Program-made: the position numbers and the translations under genes
Part shown: positions 24,430 through 32,763 of the stretch, in pieces
Numbering within the stretch: position 1 is the stretch's first letter
Layout: each line of letters starts with the position of its first letter
The notes under the pieces: model-generated
Told to the model about the DNA's origin: nothing
Databases searched by the model: none
The model's input: only the letters and a program-made list of their open reading frames with translations
Assembly: GCA_900546075.1 (NCBI GenBank)
Contig: URBH01000005.1
Span: 1 to 59,521 of the forward strand
DNA from: an uncultured Eubacteriales bacterium
Lineage (GTDB): Bacteria > Bacillota > Clostridia > Oscillospirales > Oscillospiraceae
Direction: 5' to 3'
Length of the DNA stretch: 59,521 nucleotides

Positions 24430-26658
24430 ATGCGTGCATTTGACCGATACGCGCCCTTCGTGCAGGAGTATATCTATCAAAACCACTGGGAAAACCTGCG
24501 CTCCATTCAGGTTGCCGCGGCAGACGCCATTTTCAACACGGATGAAAACGTGCTGCTCACCGCCTCCACGGCCTCCGGCAAGACGGAGGCGGCATTTTTT
24601 CCCATCATCACCCTGTTTTCCGAGGATATGCCCTCCAGCGTGGGCTGCATTTACATCGGCCCACTGAAGGCGCTGATCAACGACCAGTTTTCCCGGCTGA
24701 ACGACCTGTGCGCCGAGGCGGATATCCCGGTGTGGCACTGGCACGGGGACGTTGCCCAGAGCCATAAGGCAAAACTCATGCGTCACCCCTCCGGCATTCT
24801 TCAGATTACGCCGGAATCCTTGGAAGCGCTGCTTCTGCACAAGCACGCGGCCATTGCAAAGCTGTTCGGCGACCTTCGCTTCGTGGTCATTGACGAGGTA
24901 CATTCCCTTCTCCGGGGCGACCGGGGCGGGCAGACGCTGTGCTTAATTGAGCGGCTGTCCCGGATTGCGGGGGTCAATCCCCGGCGCATCGGATTGTCCG
25001 CAACCATCGGCGACCCGGAGGGAACCGGCGAATTTCTGTCCCTGGGCACGGGGAGGAAGACCGTCATTCCCAAAATCGACGCCAAGGGCAGCAAGTGGCG
25101 GCTGAGCATGGAGCATTTCTACGTCAAGGACGCCCAGGCCGCAGAGGATAAGCAGATTCCCGACGCCCTGCCCGTTCTGGAGGAAAAAACCGATGACGCC
25201 CCCGCCAACGCCGACCCAGGCATCGGGTATATTTTCGAGCATACCCGGGGGAAAAAGTGCCTGGTTTTCGTCAATTCCCGGGAAGAATGCGAGATGGTGA
25301 CCACCACGCTGCGCCATTACTGCGAGCTGAATCACGAACCCGATCGCTTTCTCGTCCACCACGGCAACCTTTCTGCCTCCTATCGGGAGACGGCGGAGGG
25401 CATCATGAAGGACGATTCCCAGTACATGACCACGGTGACCACCGCGACGCTGGAGCTGGGCATTGACATCGGCCGGTTGGAGCGGGCATTTCAGATCGAC
25501 GCGCCCTGGACGGTGTCCTCTTTCTTGCAGCGCATGGGGCGCACCGGCCGGCGGGAGCTTCCGCCGGAAATGTGGTTTGTCATCCGGGAGGATGAGCCGG
25601 AGGTGCGGGCCATGCTGCCCACCACCATTCCCTGGAAGCTTTTGCAGGGCATTGCCCTGGTGCAGCTGTATCTGGAGGAGCGGTGGGTGGAGCCGCCCCA
25701 GCTGGACAGGCTGCCGTTCAGCCTGCTGTACCACCAAACCATGTCCACCCTGGCCTCCTGCGGCGAGATGTCCCCCCGGGCGCTGGCCGACCGGGTGTTG
25801 CGGCTGCACTATTTCCACAGAATCACCCAGGAGGACTACCGGGTGCTGCTCCGGCATCTCATCGCCACAGATCACATCCAGCAGACGGAGCAGGGCGGCC
25901 TGATTGTAGGGCTGGCAGGGGAACGGGTCATCAACTCCTTCAAGTTCTACGGCGTGTTCCAGGAAAGCGAGGAATACACCGTCCGCAGCGAGTCCCAGGA
26001 GCTGGGGACGATCGTCTCGCCGCCCCCGGTGGGGGAGAAGCTGGCCATTGCGGGGCATGTCTGGCAGGTGCTGGACGTAGACCACAAGCGCCGCCTGATC
26101 TACTGCCGGCAGGTGAAGGGCAGTGTCCCCGCCTATTTTGGCCAGTGCCCCGGCGACCTGCATACCAAAATTCTCACAAGAATGCGCCGGGTGCTTCAGG
26201 AGGACAGGCAGTATCCCTATCTGATGAAAAACGCGGTGGCGCGGCTGGAGCAGGCGCGCTTCACCGCCGCTCACTCCGGCGCGGCGGACAAGACGCTCAT
26301 CAACCTGGGGGGCAACATGTGGTGCCTGCTTCCATGGGTAGGGACGTACACCTTCCTGACCATGGAGCGGTTCCTGAAAATCAAATGCGCCGACCGCCTC
26401 GGCCTGCGGAATCTGGATTCCGCCCGCCCGTTCTTTATCCAATTCACCATGAAGGCCGACGAAGCCACTTTTTTCCGGGTGCTGGCCGAAGAGATCCGCA
26501 AGCCCATCGACCCCATGGAGCTGGTATATCCCAAGGAGCTGCCTCTTTTTGACAAGTACGACGAATATTTGCCGGAGGAGCTGGTGAAAAAGGGCTTTGC
26601 TTTGGGCGTTCTGGACGTGGACGGCCTGCGGGAAAAGGTCTTGGGTTGGGAGAATTGA
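24430..26658 (+). CDS. sngC: Lhr-like superfamily 2 helicase, Shango SngC / BrxHI-like
   Basis: A 742-residue DEAD/H-box helicase with Walker A STASGKT (46-52), DEVH box (155-158), motif III LSATIGDPEG, and motifs V/VI (ATLELGIDIGRLERAFQID, QRMGRTGRR). Beyond the two RecA-like lobes lies a winged-helix and C-terminal region of about 300 residues, as in Lhr/BrxHI. It is the effector-like DNA or RNA motor of the trio. It starts 11 nt after the ATPase gene. Base composition matches the chromosome, so this is not an obviously recent import. Confidence 0.88.
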   Translation: MRAFDRYAPFVQEYIYQNHWENLRSIQVAAADAIFNTDENVLLTASTASGKTEAAFFPIITLFSEDMPSSVGCIYIGPLKALINDQFSRLNDLCAEADIPVWHWHGDVAQSHKAKLMRHPSGILQITPESLEALLLHKHAAIAKLFGDLRFVVIDEVHSLLRGDRGGQTLCLIERLSRIAGVNPRRIGLSATIGDPEGTGEFLSLGTGRKTVIPKIDAKGSKWRLSMEHFYVKDAQAAEDKQIPDALPVLEEKTDDAPANADPGIGYIFEHTRGKKCLVFVNSREECEMVTTTLRHYCELNHEPDRFLVHHGNLSASYRETAEGIMKDDSQYMTTVTTATLELGIDIGRLERAFQIDAPWTVSSFLQRMGRTGRRELPPEMWFVIREDEPEVRAMLPTTIPWKLLQGIALVQLYLEERWVEPPQLDRLPFSLLYHQTMSTLASCGEMSPRALADRVLRLHYFHRITQEDYRVLLRHLIATDHIQQTEQGGLIVGLAGERVINSFKFYGVFQESEEYTVRSESQELGTIVSPPPVGEKLAIAGHVWQVLDVDHKRRLIYCRQVKGSVPAYFGQCPGDLHTKILTRMRRVLQEDRQYPYLMKNAVARLEQARFTAAHSGAADKTLINLGGNMWCLLPWVGTYTFLTMERFLKIKCADRLGLRNLDSARPFFIQFTMKADEATFFRVLAEEIRKPIDPMELVYPKELPLFDKYDEYLPEELVKKGFALGVLDVDGLREKVLGWEN

Positions 26659-26686
26659 CAAAAAATGCAATTTCTGAAATTTATTC

Positions 26687-26714
26687 TTGCAATTTAGGGA
26701 AGGCATAGTATAAT
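26687..26714 (+). promoter_or_regulatory. Promoter of the glycine riboswitch/symporter unit
   Basis: TTGCAA (26687-26692), 16-bp spacer, TATAAT (26709-26714). Confidence 0.75.
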
Positions 26715-26724
26715 TATCAACATC

Positions 26725-26900
26725 TACATGACGCTTGCAGGAAATGCGGCTTGCCGCAACCGAAGGAGTAACACTCTCAGGTGTCCGGAACGGATGAGGA
26801 CTGTAAGCCGATAGAACTTTGGAGAAGCTCATTGAATTGAGTGCCGAAGGGGCAAAACGCATTGCGCGTCAATCTCTCAGGCAAAAGGACAAAGTGATTT
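26725..26900 (+). promoter_or_regulatory. Tandem glycine riboswitch
   Basis: Two aptamers are visible in series. The first has ACCGAAGGAGTAA, CTCTCAGG and GGATGAGGAC (about 26735-26806). The second has GGAGAAGC, GTGCCGAAGGGGCAAA and TCTCTCAGGCAAAAGGAC (about 26818-26893). These are the conserved cores of glycine riboswitch aptamers. A terminator-like stem follows at 26935, and the controlled gene is an alanine/glycine symporter, which fits glycine-dependent control of transport. Confidence 0.94.
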
Positions 26901-26934
26901 CCATACCGTCCGTAGGGGAAATGTTTGTTTTTTT

Positions 26935-26974
26935 GGACAGATTGCACGTTTTGCGCAGTCTGTCTTTATTTTTG
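26935..26974 (+). terminator. Riboswitch expression-platform terminator
   Basis: GGACAGATTGC (26935-26945) pairs with GCAGTCTGTCT (26954 onward) using one G-U pair, then TTATTTTTG. It lies between the second aptamer and the symporter start, so ligand binding probably changes read-through here. Confidence 0.75.
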
Positions 26975-27017
26975 TTGGCTTTGCGGAGATCACGCAAACC
27001 GGAAAGAGAGGATACGT

Positions 27018-28547
27018 ATGGAGGATTTTTTCACGACACTTGCCGAGATCAATGACAAGATCAACGCCTTTATCTGGGTGAAGATCGGCCTGGTTCTGCT
27101 GATTGGCACGGGCATTCTGATGACCTGCTGCACAAAGTGGTTCCAGATCACCCACCTGAAGCATTGGTGGCAGCAGACCATCGGCGGCGTGTTCCGCAGG
27201 GACAGCGGCGTTCACGCGAAAACGGATAAGAAGACCATTTCCCAGTTCCAGGCGCTGTGTACCGCCCTTGCCGCCACCATCGGCACCGGCAACATCGCCG
27301 GCGTGTCGGCAGCCATCGTCATCGGCGGCCCCGGCGCGGTGTTCTGGATGTGGGTCGCGGCCTTTTTCGGGATGATGACCAACTTCTCCGAAAATGTGCT
27401 GGGCATCTACTACCGCCGCCGCAACAGCCAGGGCGAGTGGTCGGGAGGCGCGATGTACTACCTGAGAGACGGCCTGGGCGGCAGGAAGCACTGCAAGACC
27501 ATCGGCAGCGTCCTTGCGGTTCTGTTCTCCACTTTCGCCATTCTGGCTTCCTTCGGCATCGGCAATATGGGCCAGATCAATAAGATCGTCCTGAATATGA
27601 AATCCGCGTTCTTCGGCGGCGTGACTGCCACCGTGGGGGGCGTCAGCGTGGTTTCTCTGGGCTGCGGCATTGTGCTGATGATCCTGGCGGCGCTGATCGT
27701 CATCGGCGGCCTGCAGCGCATCGCCACCGTCGCAGAGCGGGTCGTTCCCTTCATGGCGGTGCTGTATATCATCGGCGCGCTGGTCGTGTTCTTTACACAC
27801 ATTGGCAGCGTTGGCGCCATGTTCGCGGCGATCTTCCGCTTTGCCTTCGGCAGCAAGGCCGTGGCGGGCGGCGCGGCGGGCATCGCCATCCAGCAGGCCA
27901 TTACCCAGGGCTGCAAGCGGGGCGTGTTCTCCAACGAGGCGGGTCTCGGCTCCTCCGTCATGGTGCATTCCTCTTCCAATGTCAAGGAGCCTGTCGCTCA
28001 GGGCATGTGGGGCATTTTTGAGGTGTTCTTCGACACCTTCGTGGTGTGCACCATGACCGCCATCGTGGTTCTGTCTTCCGGCTATATCGATCTGGAGACC
28101 GGCCTTGCCGTGGCGGGTGTGGACGACGCTACGCTGGTCGCCCGGGCTTTCGGCAACGTATTCGGCCCCTTTGGCGAAAAGTTTGTGGCGCTGGCCATGC
28201 TGCTGTTCGCCTTTACCACGGTGCTGGGCTGGTCGCAGTACGGCACCAAGGCGGTGGAATACCTGTTCGGCGAAAAGGCCACGAAGATCTACAAGGTGGT
28301 TTTCGTGGTGATGATCCTTTCCGGCGCGGTCATGACGTCCTCCCTGGCCTGGGACATCTCCGATACCTTCAACGGCCTGATGATGCTGCCCAACCTGATC
28401 GGTGTGGTTGTCCTCTGCCCCATGGTCATGAAAATTACGAAGAATTATGTAAACCGCAAGATCAAAGGCATACCGGAGGAACCGGTGCTGTCCCAATTCC
28501 CCGACATTCAGGCCGAAGCGGCGGCTTCCCAGACCGACGAGGTTTGA
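27018..28547 (+). CDS. Alanine/glycine:cation symporter (AGCS family)
   Basis: A 509-residue membrane protein with about 11 helices. AGCS signatures are clear: GTGNIAGVSAAIVIGGPGAVFWMWVAAFFGM (residues about 90-120), GEWSGGAMYYL, and FSNEAGLGSSVMVHSSS. It takes up alanine or glycine with Na+. ATG 27018 follows GAGAGGA. It lies directly under a tandem glycine riboswitch, so glycine is the likely key ligand or substrate. Confidence 0.95.
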   Translation: MEDFFTTLAEINDKINAFIWVKIGLVLLIGTGILMTCCTKWFQITHLKHWWQQTIGGVFRRDSGVHAKTDKKTISQFQALCTALAATIGTGNIAGVSAAIVIGGPGAVFWMWVAAFFGMMTNFSENVLGIYYRRRNSQGEWSGGAMYYLRDGLGGRKHCKTIGSVLAVLFSTFAILASFGIGNMGQINKIVLNMKSAFFGGVTATVGGVSVVSLGCGIVLMILAALIVIGGLQRIATVAERVVPFMAVLYIIGALVVFFTHIGSVGAMFAAIFRFAFGSKAVAGGAAGIAIQQAITQGCKRGVFSNEAGLGSSVMVHSSSNVKEPVAQGMWGIFEVFFDTFVVCTMTAIVVLSSGYIDLETGLAVAGVDDATLVARAFGNVFGPFGEKFVALAMLLFAFTTVLGWSQYGTKAVEYLFGEKATKIYKVVFVVMILSGAVMTSSLAWDISDTFNGLMMLPNLIGVVVLCPMVMKITKNYVNRKIKGIPEEPVLSQFPDIQAEAAASQTDEV

Positions 28548-28756
28548 CAGGGTAAATTTGCGCTTATAAAATACCAGCCCGGAATTGGTTCGTGTGCGTC
28601 ACGCTTCCAATTCCGGGCTTTGCTCCTGCAATATGCCTTGCTGTTTTTGGGCTTCCGGGTAACGGGGTTCAGCTGCCCCCAGGTGTTCCGGCGGGATAAG
28701 TCCCGACTGCGCTTTTCCTTCTTGGAAAGCTTCTCGTAGGGAATGAATTTTTCCAT
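28508..28756 (-). CDS. Small conserved basic protein (unknown function)
   Basis: An 82-residue product beginning MEKFIPYEKLSKKEKRSRD, followed by TWGQLNPVTRKPKNSKAY. It resembles a short basic protein common in clostridia, usually about 60 residues, whose function I do not know. AAGGAGGAGAT lies just upstream of ATG 28756. The last ~25 residues are translated through the symporter's terminator hairpin (28576-28619) and the final 40 nt overlap the symporter gene antisense, suggesting that an earlier stop was lost. Confidence 0.7.
   Translation of the reverse strand: MEKFIPYEKLSKKEKRSRDLSRRNTWGQLNPVTRKPKNSKAYCRSKARNWKRDAHEPIPGWYFISANLPCQTSSVWEAAASA
28576..28622. terminator. Convergent hairpin after the symporter gene
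   Basis: AGCCCGGAATTGG (28576-28588) and CCAATTCCGGGCT (28607-28619) are perfect 13-bp arms. It lies 28 bp after the symporter stop and inside the 3' part of the small minus-strand gene. Confidence 0.75.
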
Positions 28757-28836
28757 CAATATCTCCTCCTTATGGTGTCTGGGGAGTGTTCTATCAGAAA
28801 AAGGTCGGGCGGTCAAATAAACGATTTGTAAATAAC

Positions 28837-28872
28837 GCAAAAAGGCGCTGCCAACCGGCAGCACCTTTTTGC
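28837..28872 (-). terminator. Terminator of the oleate hydratase gene
   Basis: GCAAAAAGG(C/T)GCTGCC arms around a short loop, ending in CCTTTTTGC on the minus strand, just past the gene end at 28886. Confidence 0.85.
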
Positions 28873-28885
28873 GTTGCAGGATATT

Positions 28886-30679
28886 TTACTCGATCAGGCC
28901 GCTTTCCTTCAGCAGAAGCTCCACGTCCGTTCCTTTGACCTTCTTCATCACGGTGTGCAGCAGCTGCTTCTCCATGAAGGACAGCTTCACATCGGTGATG
29001 GGCTTCTTGTCGATGGCGTAGTAGCAGGCGCGCAGCAGCTCCCGGACATCGTACTTGCTGCCCCATACCTCCGGCACGCCCCGGTCAACATTCAGCAGGG
29101 TGTAGACGGACTCCATACCGGTACGCATGGAATACTCGGTGGTGAAGATGGTATCCCGGGGCGTCTCGGCGAACTGGCCGATGAAGGCAAAGTTCACGGC
29201 GCCGTCGGGGACGACCTTCGGGCGGTCGGATTCCTTCCGGGGCTGGAAGAAGGCGTTGATATAGGGCATGAAGCAGGTGGTGGTGTTGCAGGCGTCGTGA
29301 GCCAGAGCGGCGATCCGGTCCTCCGGCACGCCGATGTGGTACAGCCACTCCTGGCAGACCTCCTCGCCGGTGCAGTCCCGCATGGCCTTCTTCACGTAGT
29401 TGCCTTCCCTGTTGGTGTTCAGGGAGTACAGCCACACCAGCACCATGTTCTTGTCCTGAGATTTGAACTGGGGCTGACGGTTGATGGTCCAGGACAGATA
29501 CCAGTTTTCGGTGCTGTCCTTGACGGTGACGATACCGCCGGTGGTCACCTTGCCGGAGCGGGGGTCACGCTTGCAGACGTTCATGATGTGCTGAATGATC
29601 TCCTCGTTGGAGGTGGCCACGGTGGCGCTCATCCAGTTGGTGGCGTCCACATCGGAGCAGAAGTTGTCCGGATTACCGAACTCGCCGTGCTTTGCCTGGG
29701 CGGCAATGGCCTTCCACATATCCCAGGATTCCCCCGCGCCGTTCTTTACCTTGGACAGGTCGGGGGCATGGGTCTGGTCGCCGTAGCAGGAGGTGTCGGT
29801 GCAGCAGCCGTTGGTGATGAACACCAGATCGTCTTCAATCAGGTCAATGGTCTGCTCCTGACCGTCCTTCACGTAGACGATCTGCTTTGCGACCTTCTTA
29901 TTGCCCACAGTCTCGATGATGACGTTCTTGACATCCATGCCGTACTCAATGCGCACGCCGTGGCTTTCCAGGTACCTGACCAGGGGCAGGATCATGCTCT
30001 CGTACTGGTTGTACTTGGTGAAGCGCAGGGCGCTGAAATCGGGCAGACCGTCGATATGATGCACGTACCGGCACAGATACCGCTTCATTTCCAGAGCGCT
30101 GGACCAGCGCTGGAAGGCGAACATGGTCTGCCAGTAGAGCCAGAAGTTGGTGTCCCAGAAGGAATCGGGGAGAACGTCGGAGATCTTCTTGTCCTCCAGA
30201 TCCTTTTCCGGCGTCAGGAACAGCTTGGAGAGCGCCATGGCGGACTCTTTATCCAGCTTGAACTGCTTGTCGGTATGGGCATCCTCGCCGCGGTTCACGC
30301 TGGCGCGGCACAGGGAGTAGTTGGGGTCGTGCTTGTTGAGCCAATAATACTCGTCCAGCACGGAAACGCCCGGGGTCTCGATGGAGGGAACATCCCGGAA
30401 GGTGTCCCACATGACCTCAAAATGGTTGTCCATTTCCCGGCCGCCGCGCATATAGAAGCCCTTGGTAATGTCCCGGTAGCCGTCGCAGCTGCCGCCGGCC
30501 AGCTCCAGCTTCTCCAGCAGATGGATGCGCTCGCCCTTCATCTGGCCGTCTCTCACCAGATAGAAAGCGGCGGTCAGACCGGCCAGGCCGGTGCCGATGA
30601 TATAAGCGGATTTGTTGTCTACGCCCTCCGGCTTCTCGGGATGGGCAAACGCTTCGTAAGTTCCGGCAGAATAATACAT
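28886..30679 (-). CDS. ohyA: Oleate hydratase (MCRA family), FAD-dependent
   Basis: A 597-residue flavoprotein. The FAD dinucleotide fold is at AYIIGTGLAGLTAAFYL (25-41), followed by the RGGREMDNHFEVMWD motif with Arg81-Glu82, which correspond to residues needed for FAD-dependent water addition in characterised enzymes. It hydrates cis-9 double bonds of unsaturated fatty acids to 10-hydroxy acids, detoxifying host or dietary oleate and linoleate at the membrane. Start has AAGGAG upstream. A consensus-like promoter lies at 30761-30733. A TetR gene is upstream on the same strand. Confidence 0.95.
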   Translation of the reverse strand: MYYSAGTYEAFAHPEKPEGVDNKSAYIIGTGLAGLTAAFYLVRDGQMKGERIHLLEKLELAGGSCDGYRDITKGFYMRGGREMDNHFEVMWDTFRDVPSIETPGVSVLDEYYWLNKHDPNYSLCRASVNRGEDAHTDKQFKLDKESAMALSKLFLTPEKDLEDKKISDVLPDSFWDTNFWLYWQTMFAFQRWSSALEMKRYLCRYVHHIDGLPDFSALRFTKYNQYESMILPLVRYLESHGVRIEYGMDVKNVIIETVGNKKVAKQIVYVKDGQEQTIDLIEDDLVFITNGCCTDTSCYGDQTHAPDLSKVKNGAGESWDMWKAIAAQAKHGEFGNPDNFCSDVDATNWMSATVATSNEEIIQHIMNVCKRDPRSGKVTTGGIVTVKDSTENWYLSWTINRQPQFKSQDKNMVLVWLYSLNTNREGNYVKKAMRDCTGEEVCQEWLYHIGVPEDRIAALAHDACNTTTCFMPYINAFFQPRKESDRPKVVPDGAVNFAFIGQFAETPRDTIFTTEYSMRTGMESVYTLLNVDRGVPEVWGSKYDVRELLRACYYAIDKKPITDVKLSFMEKQLLHTVMKKVKGTDVELLLKESGLIE

Positions 30680-30732
30680 AATAACAGCTCCTTATTCAAT
30701 CTAAAATCGTTCATTTGCCTTTCGGTGACCTT

Positions 30733-30761
30733 ATTGTATGTCTTTGCCCCACTTTTTACAA
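30733..30761 (-). promoter_or_regulatory. Oleate hydratase promoter
   Basis: On the minus strand TTGTAA (30761-30756), 17-bp spacer, TACAAT (30738-30733). The -35 follows directly on the tail of the TetR-gene terminator. Confidence 0.7.
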
Positions 30762-30771
30762 TAAACAGAAA

Positions 30772-30804
30772 TGCCTCCGTGATGAAGATTTCATCACGGA
30801 GGCA
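30772..30804 (-). terminator. Terminator of the buk-tetR unit
   Basis: TGCCTCCGTGATGA and TCATCACGGAGGCA pair perfectly with a 5-nt loop. On the minus strand ATTTCTGTTTATT follows. Confidence 0.88.
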
Positions 30805-30822
30805 AAAGTGTCTGAAATTTTA

Positions 30823-31404
30823 TCAACCCGCCGGGTTTGATAAAGGTTTATCCACCCGGAACCGGTTCAGCGCGCAGGAAACATCATCCTGAATCACGAG
30901 GGCAAACCGATTTACCAGCGTTTCCGGGTCCTGCTTCATCTCGTCCTTGATCCAGTCCAGCATCAGCCCCACGAAGGCGTAGGAATAGACCTGGGCGATA
31001 AAGGCCTTGTCCTCGGCGCGGACGACCATCTCCGCCGACAGCTCGTTGATCACGCCCATCAGAAGATCGTCCGTCAGGGGCGTCAGGTATTTTTCCACCT
31101 GCTCCCGGCTGACACAGCGGTAGACGTTCATGATAAAGGGCTTGTTCTCCCGGACGGCGTCGAAAATCCGGACAAAGCCCTGCTGCCAGGTCTCGTAGGT
31201 TTTGTTGTCCGCCAGCGCCTTCTTGGCGTCCTCCAGGCACACCCATTCCACCAGATCGTAGATGTCCCTGAAATGGTAGTAGAAGGTCATGCGGTTGATG
31301 CCGCAGTCCTCGGTGATGTCGTTGATGGTGATCTTGTTCAGCGGCTTTTGCAGAAGCAGCTTTTTCAGGGAATTTTCCAGCGCGTATTTGGTAAATTGAG
31401 GCAT
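30823..31404 (-). CDS. TetR/AcrR-family regulator (DhaS-like)
   Basis: A 193-residue regulator. The N-terminal helix-turn-helix (about 5-50) reads LNKITINDITEDCGINRMTFYYHFRDIYDLVEW, the pattern of the DhaS/YxaF-like TetR branch with a C-terminal TetR_C_3-type ligand domain. Its start lies 30 nt below the butyrate kinase stop on the same strand, so it is probably co-transcribed, and it sits just upstream of oleate hydratase. A fatty-acid-responsive control of ohyA is plausible but is inference. Confidence 0.88.
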   Translation of the reverse strand: MPQFTKYALENSLKKLLLQKPLNKITINDITEDCGINRMTFYYHFRDIYDLVEWVCLEDAKKALADNKTYETWQQGFVRIFDAVRENKPFIMNVYRCVSREQVEKYLTPLTDDLLMGVINELSAEMVVRAEDKAFIAQVYSYAFVGLMLDWIKDEMKQDPETLVNRFALVIQDDVSCALNRFRVDKPLSNPAG

Positions 31405-31434
31405 AACGGTCTCCTTTTTAGTAGGGGAGGGTTG

Positions 31435-32550
31435 TCATTTGTTGTCCCACGCGAAGCCTTGGAAAACGGGAACGCCGGTGTAGCGATTGGCTTTCCGCTG
31501 CCCCCGGAGAACCTCCAGAACGGCGTCCGCCATGGCCTCCTGCTCGCACTCACCGGGGTAGACGGTGATGGGTGCGATCCAGCCGCAGCGCTGCTCTACG
31601 CCCTCTAAGATATCGTCGTAGCGCATCAGACCGCCGGTGAGCAGAATGCTGTCCACCTTGCCTTCCAGCACCGCCGCCATGCCGCCGATGGATTTGCACA
31701 GCTGGTAGATCATGGCATTCCAGACGGTCACGGCTTTTTTGTCCCCGGCGTCAACCAGCGCGTGGACTTTGGCCGCGTCGGAAGTCCCAAAGTGGCTGAC
31801 GAAGCCGCCGGAGCGGGAGAGCATGGAGCGCATCTGGGCGGTGGTGTGTCCCTCGTCTAAGTATTGCAGCACCTCCATCACCGGGATGGAGCCGAGACGG
31901 GTGGGGGTGAAGGGGCCGTCGCCGCCGGCGCCCTCGGTGCTGTCCACCATGCGTCCGGCTTTATGGGCGGTGACGGTGATGCCACCGTCCACGTGGCAGA
32001 CGATCAGGTTCAGGTCTTCATAGCGCTTGCCCAGCTTTTTCGCGTGAATGGCGGCAATGCCCTTCTGGTTCAGCACATGGGTCTGGGCACGGCGGTAAAG
32101 TCCCGCAATGCCGGTGAGGCGGGCATAGTCCCACAGCTCGTCCACGTTGGTGGGGTTCACGGTGTACATGGGTTTGTGGTACTCGCAGCCCAGCTCGTAG
32201 GCCAGCATGACCCCCAGCTTCGCCGGGTGGTCGCTGCCGCCCTTGTCCGCGGCGGTGTCCTGTACCAGCCGCCCGTCGATCTCCATGACCCCGGCGGCCT
32301 GGGAATAGGCGCAGCCGCCCCTGCCGACGAATACGTCCATATCGGCGGGAGTCATGCCATGGGATTGCAAGAAGTCCAGCAATACCTGTTTGCGCATGGG
32401 CATCTGGTCGTTGGTGGTGGGGTATTTCAGCAGCTCCGGGGCGTCGTGGAAGATGCTCTCGGTGTAGACGTTCTTCCCGTCTTCAAAGTAGCTGACCTTG
32501 GTGGAGGTGGAGCCGGGATTGATGACCAGCATTTTTATGGGGGCGTTCAT
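31435..32550 (-). CDS. buk: Butyrate kinase
   Basis: A 371-residue acetokinase-family enzyme: N-terminal MLVINPGSTSTKVSYFED phosphate-binding motif, GRGGCAYSQAAGVMEID, VCHVDGGITVTAHKAGRMVDST and LTGGLMRYDDILEGVE. It converts butyryl phosphate and ADP to butyrate and ATP, the last step of one butyrate-forming route. Phosphotransbutyrylase (ptb) is not in this window. ATG 32550 has AAGAAGG upstream; in-frame sequence further upstream crosses the aldolase terminator and is not coding. Confidence 0.94.
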   Translation of the reverse strand: MNAPIKMLVINPGSTSTKVSYFEDGKNVYTESIFHDAPELLKYPTTNDQMPMRKQVLLDFLQSHGMTPADMDVFVGRGGCAYSQAAGVMEIDGRLVQDTAADKGGSDHPAKLGVMLAYELGCEYHKPMYTVNPTNVDELWDYARLTGIAGLYRRAQTHVLNQKGIAAIHAKKLGKRYEDLNLIVCHVDGGITVTAHKAGRMVDSTEGAGGDGPFTPTRLGSIPVMEVLQYLDEGHTTAQMRSMLSRSGGFVSHFGTSDAAKVHALVDAGDKKAVTVWNAMIYQLCKSIGGMAAVLEGKVDSILLTGGLMRYDDILEGVEQRCGWIAPITVYPGECEQEAMADAVLEVLRGQRKANRYTGVPVFQGFAWDNK

Positions 32551-32713
32551 GGTGATAACCTTCTTTGCGTGAATCGGCAAGTGCCGTTTTTCTTTTATCA
32601 TACCACTTTTTTCGAAAAAAAGAAAGAGGCCGGCTTCATTTTTCTGTTGCCTTTCCGAACCGCATGGGGTTTCTATGAGGGAAGCTCCGACGAAATCGGT
32701 GAGAGCCGGCGGC

Positions 32714-32749
32714 AAAAAATTGGCTCCCGAATGTTCGGGAGCCAATTGA
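32714..32749 (-). terminator. Terminator of the aldolase gene
   Basis: TTGGCTCCCGAA and TTCGGGAGCCAA form a perfect stem with a short loop; on the minus strand it runs into AATTTTTTGCC. Confidence 0.92.
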
Positions 32750-32763
32750 ATGGATATTGACGA

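Noticed and set aside
23105..26658. BREX locus (BrxD and BrxHI-like genes)
   Set aside because: No BrxC, PglX, PglZ or BrxA/B is present, and the TerB-domain partner fits Shango better.
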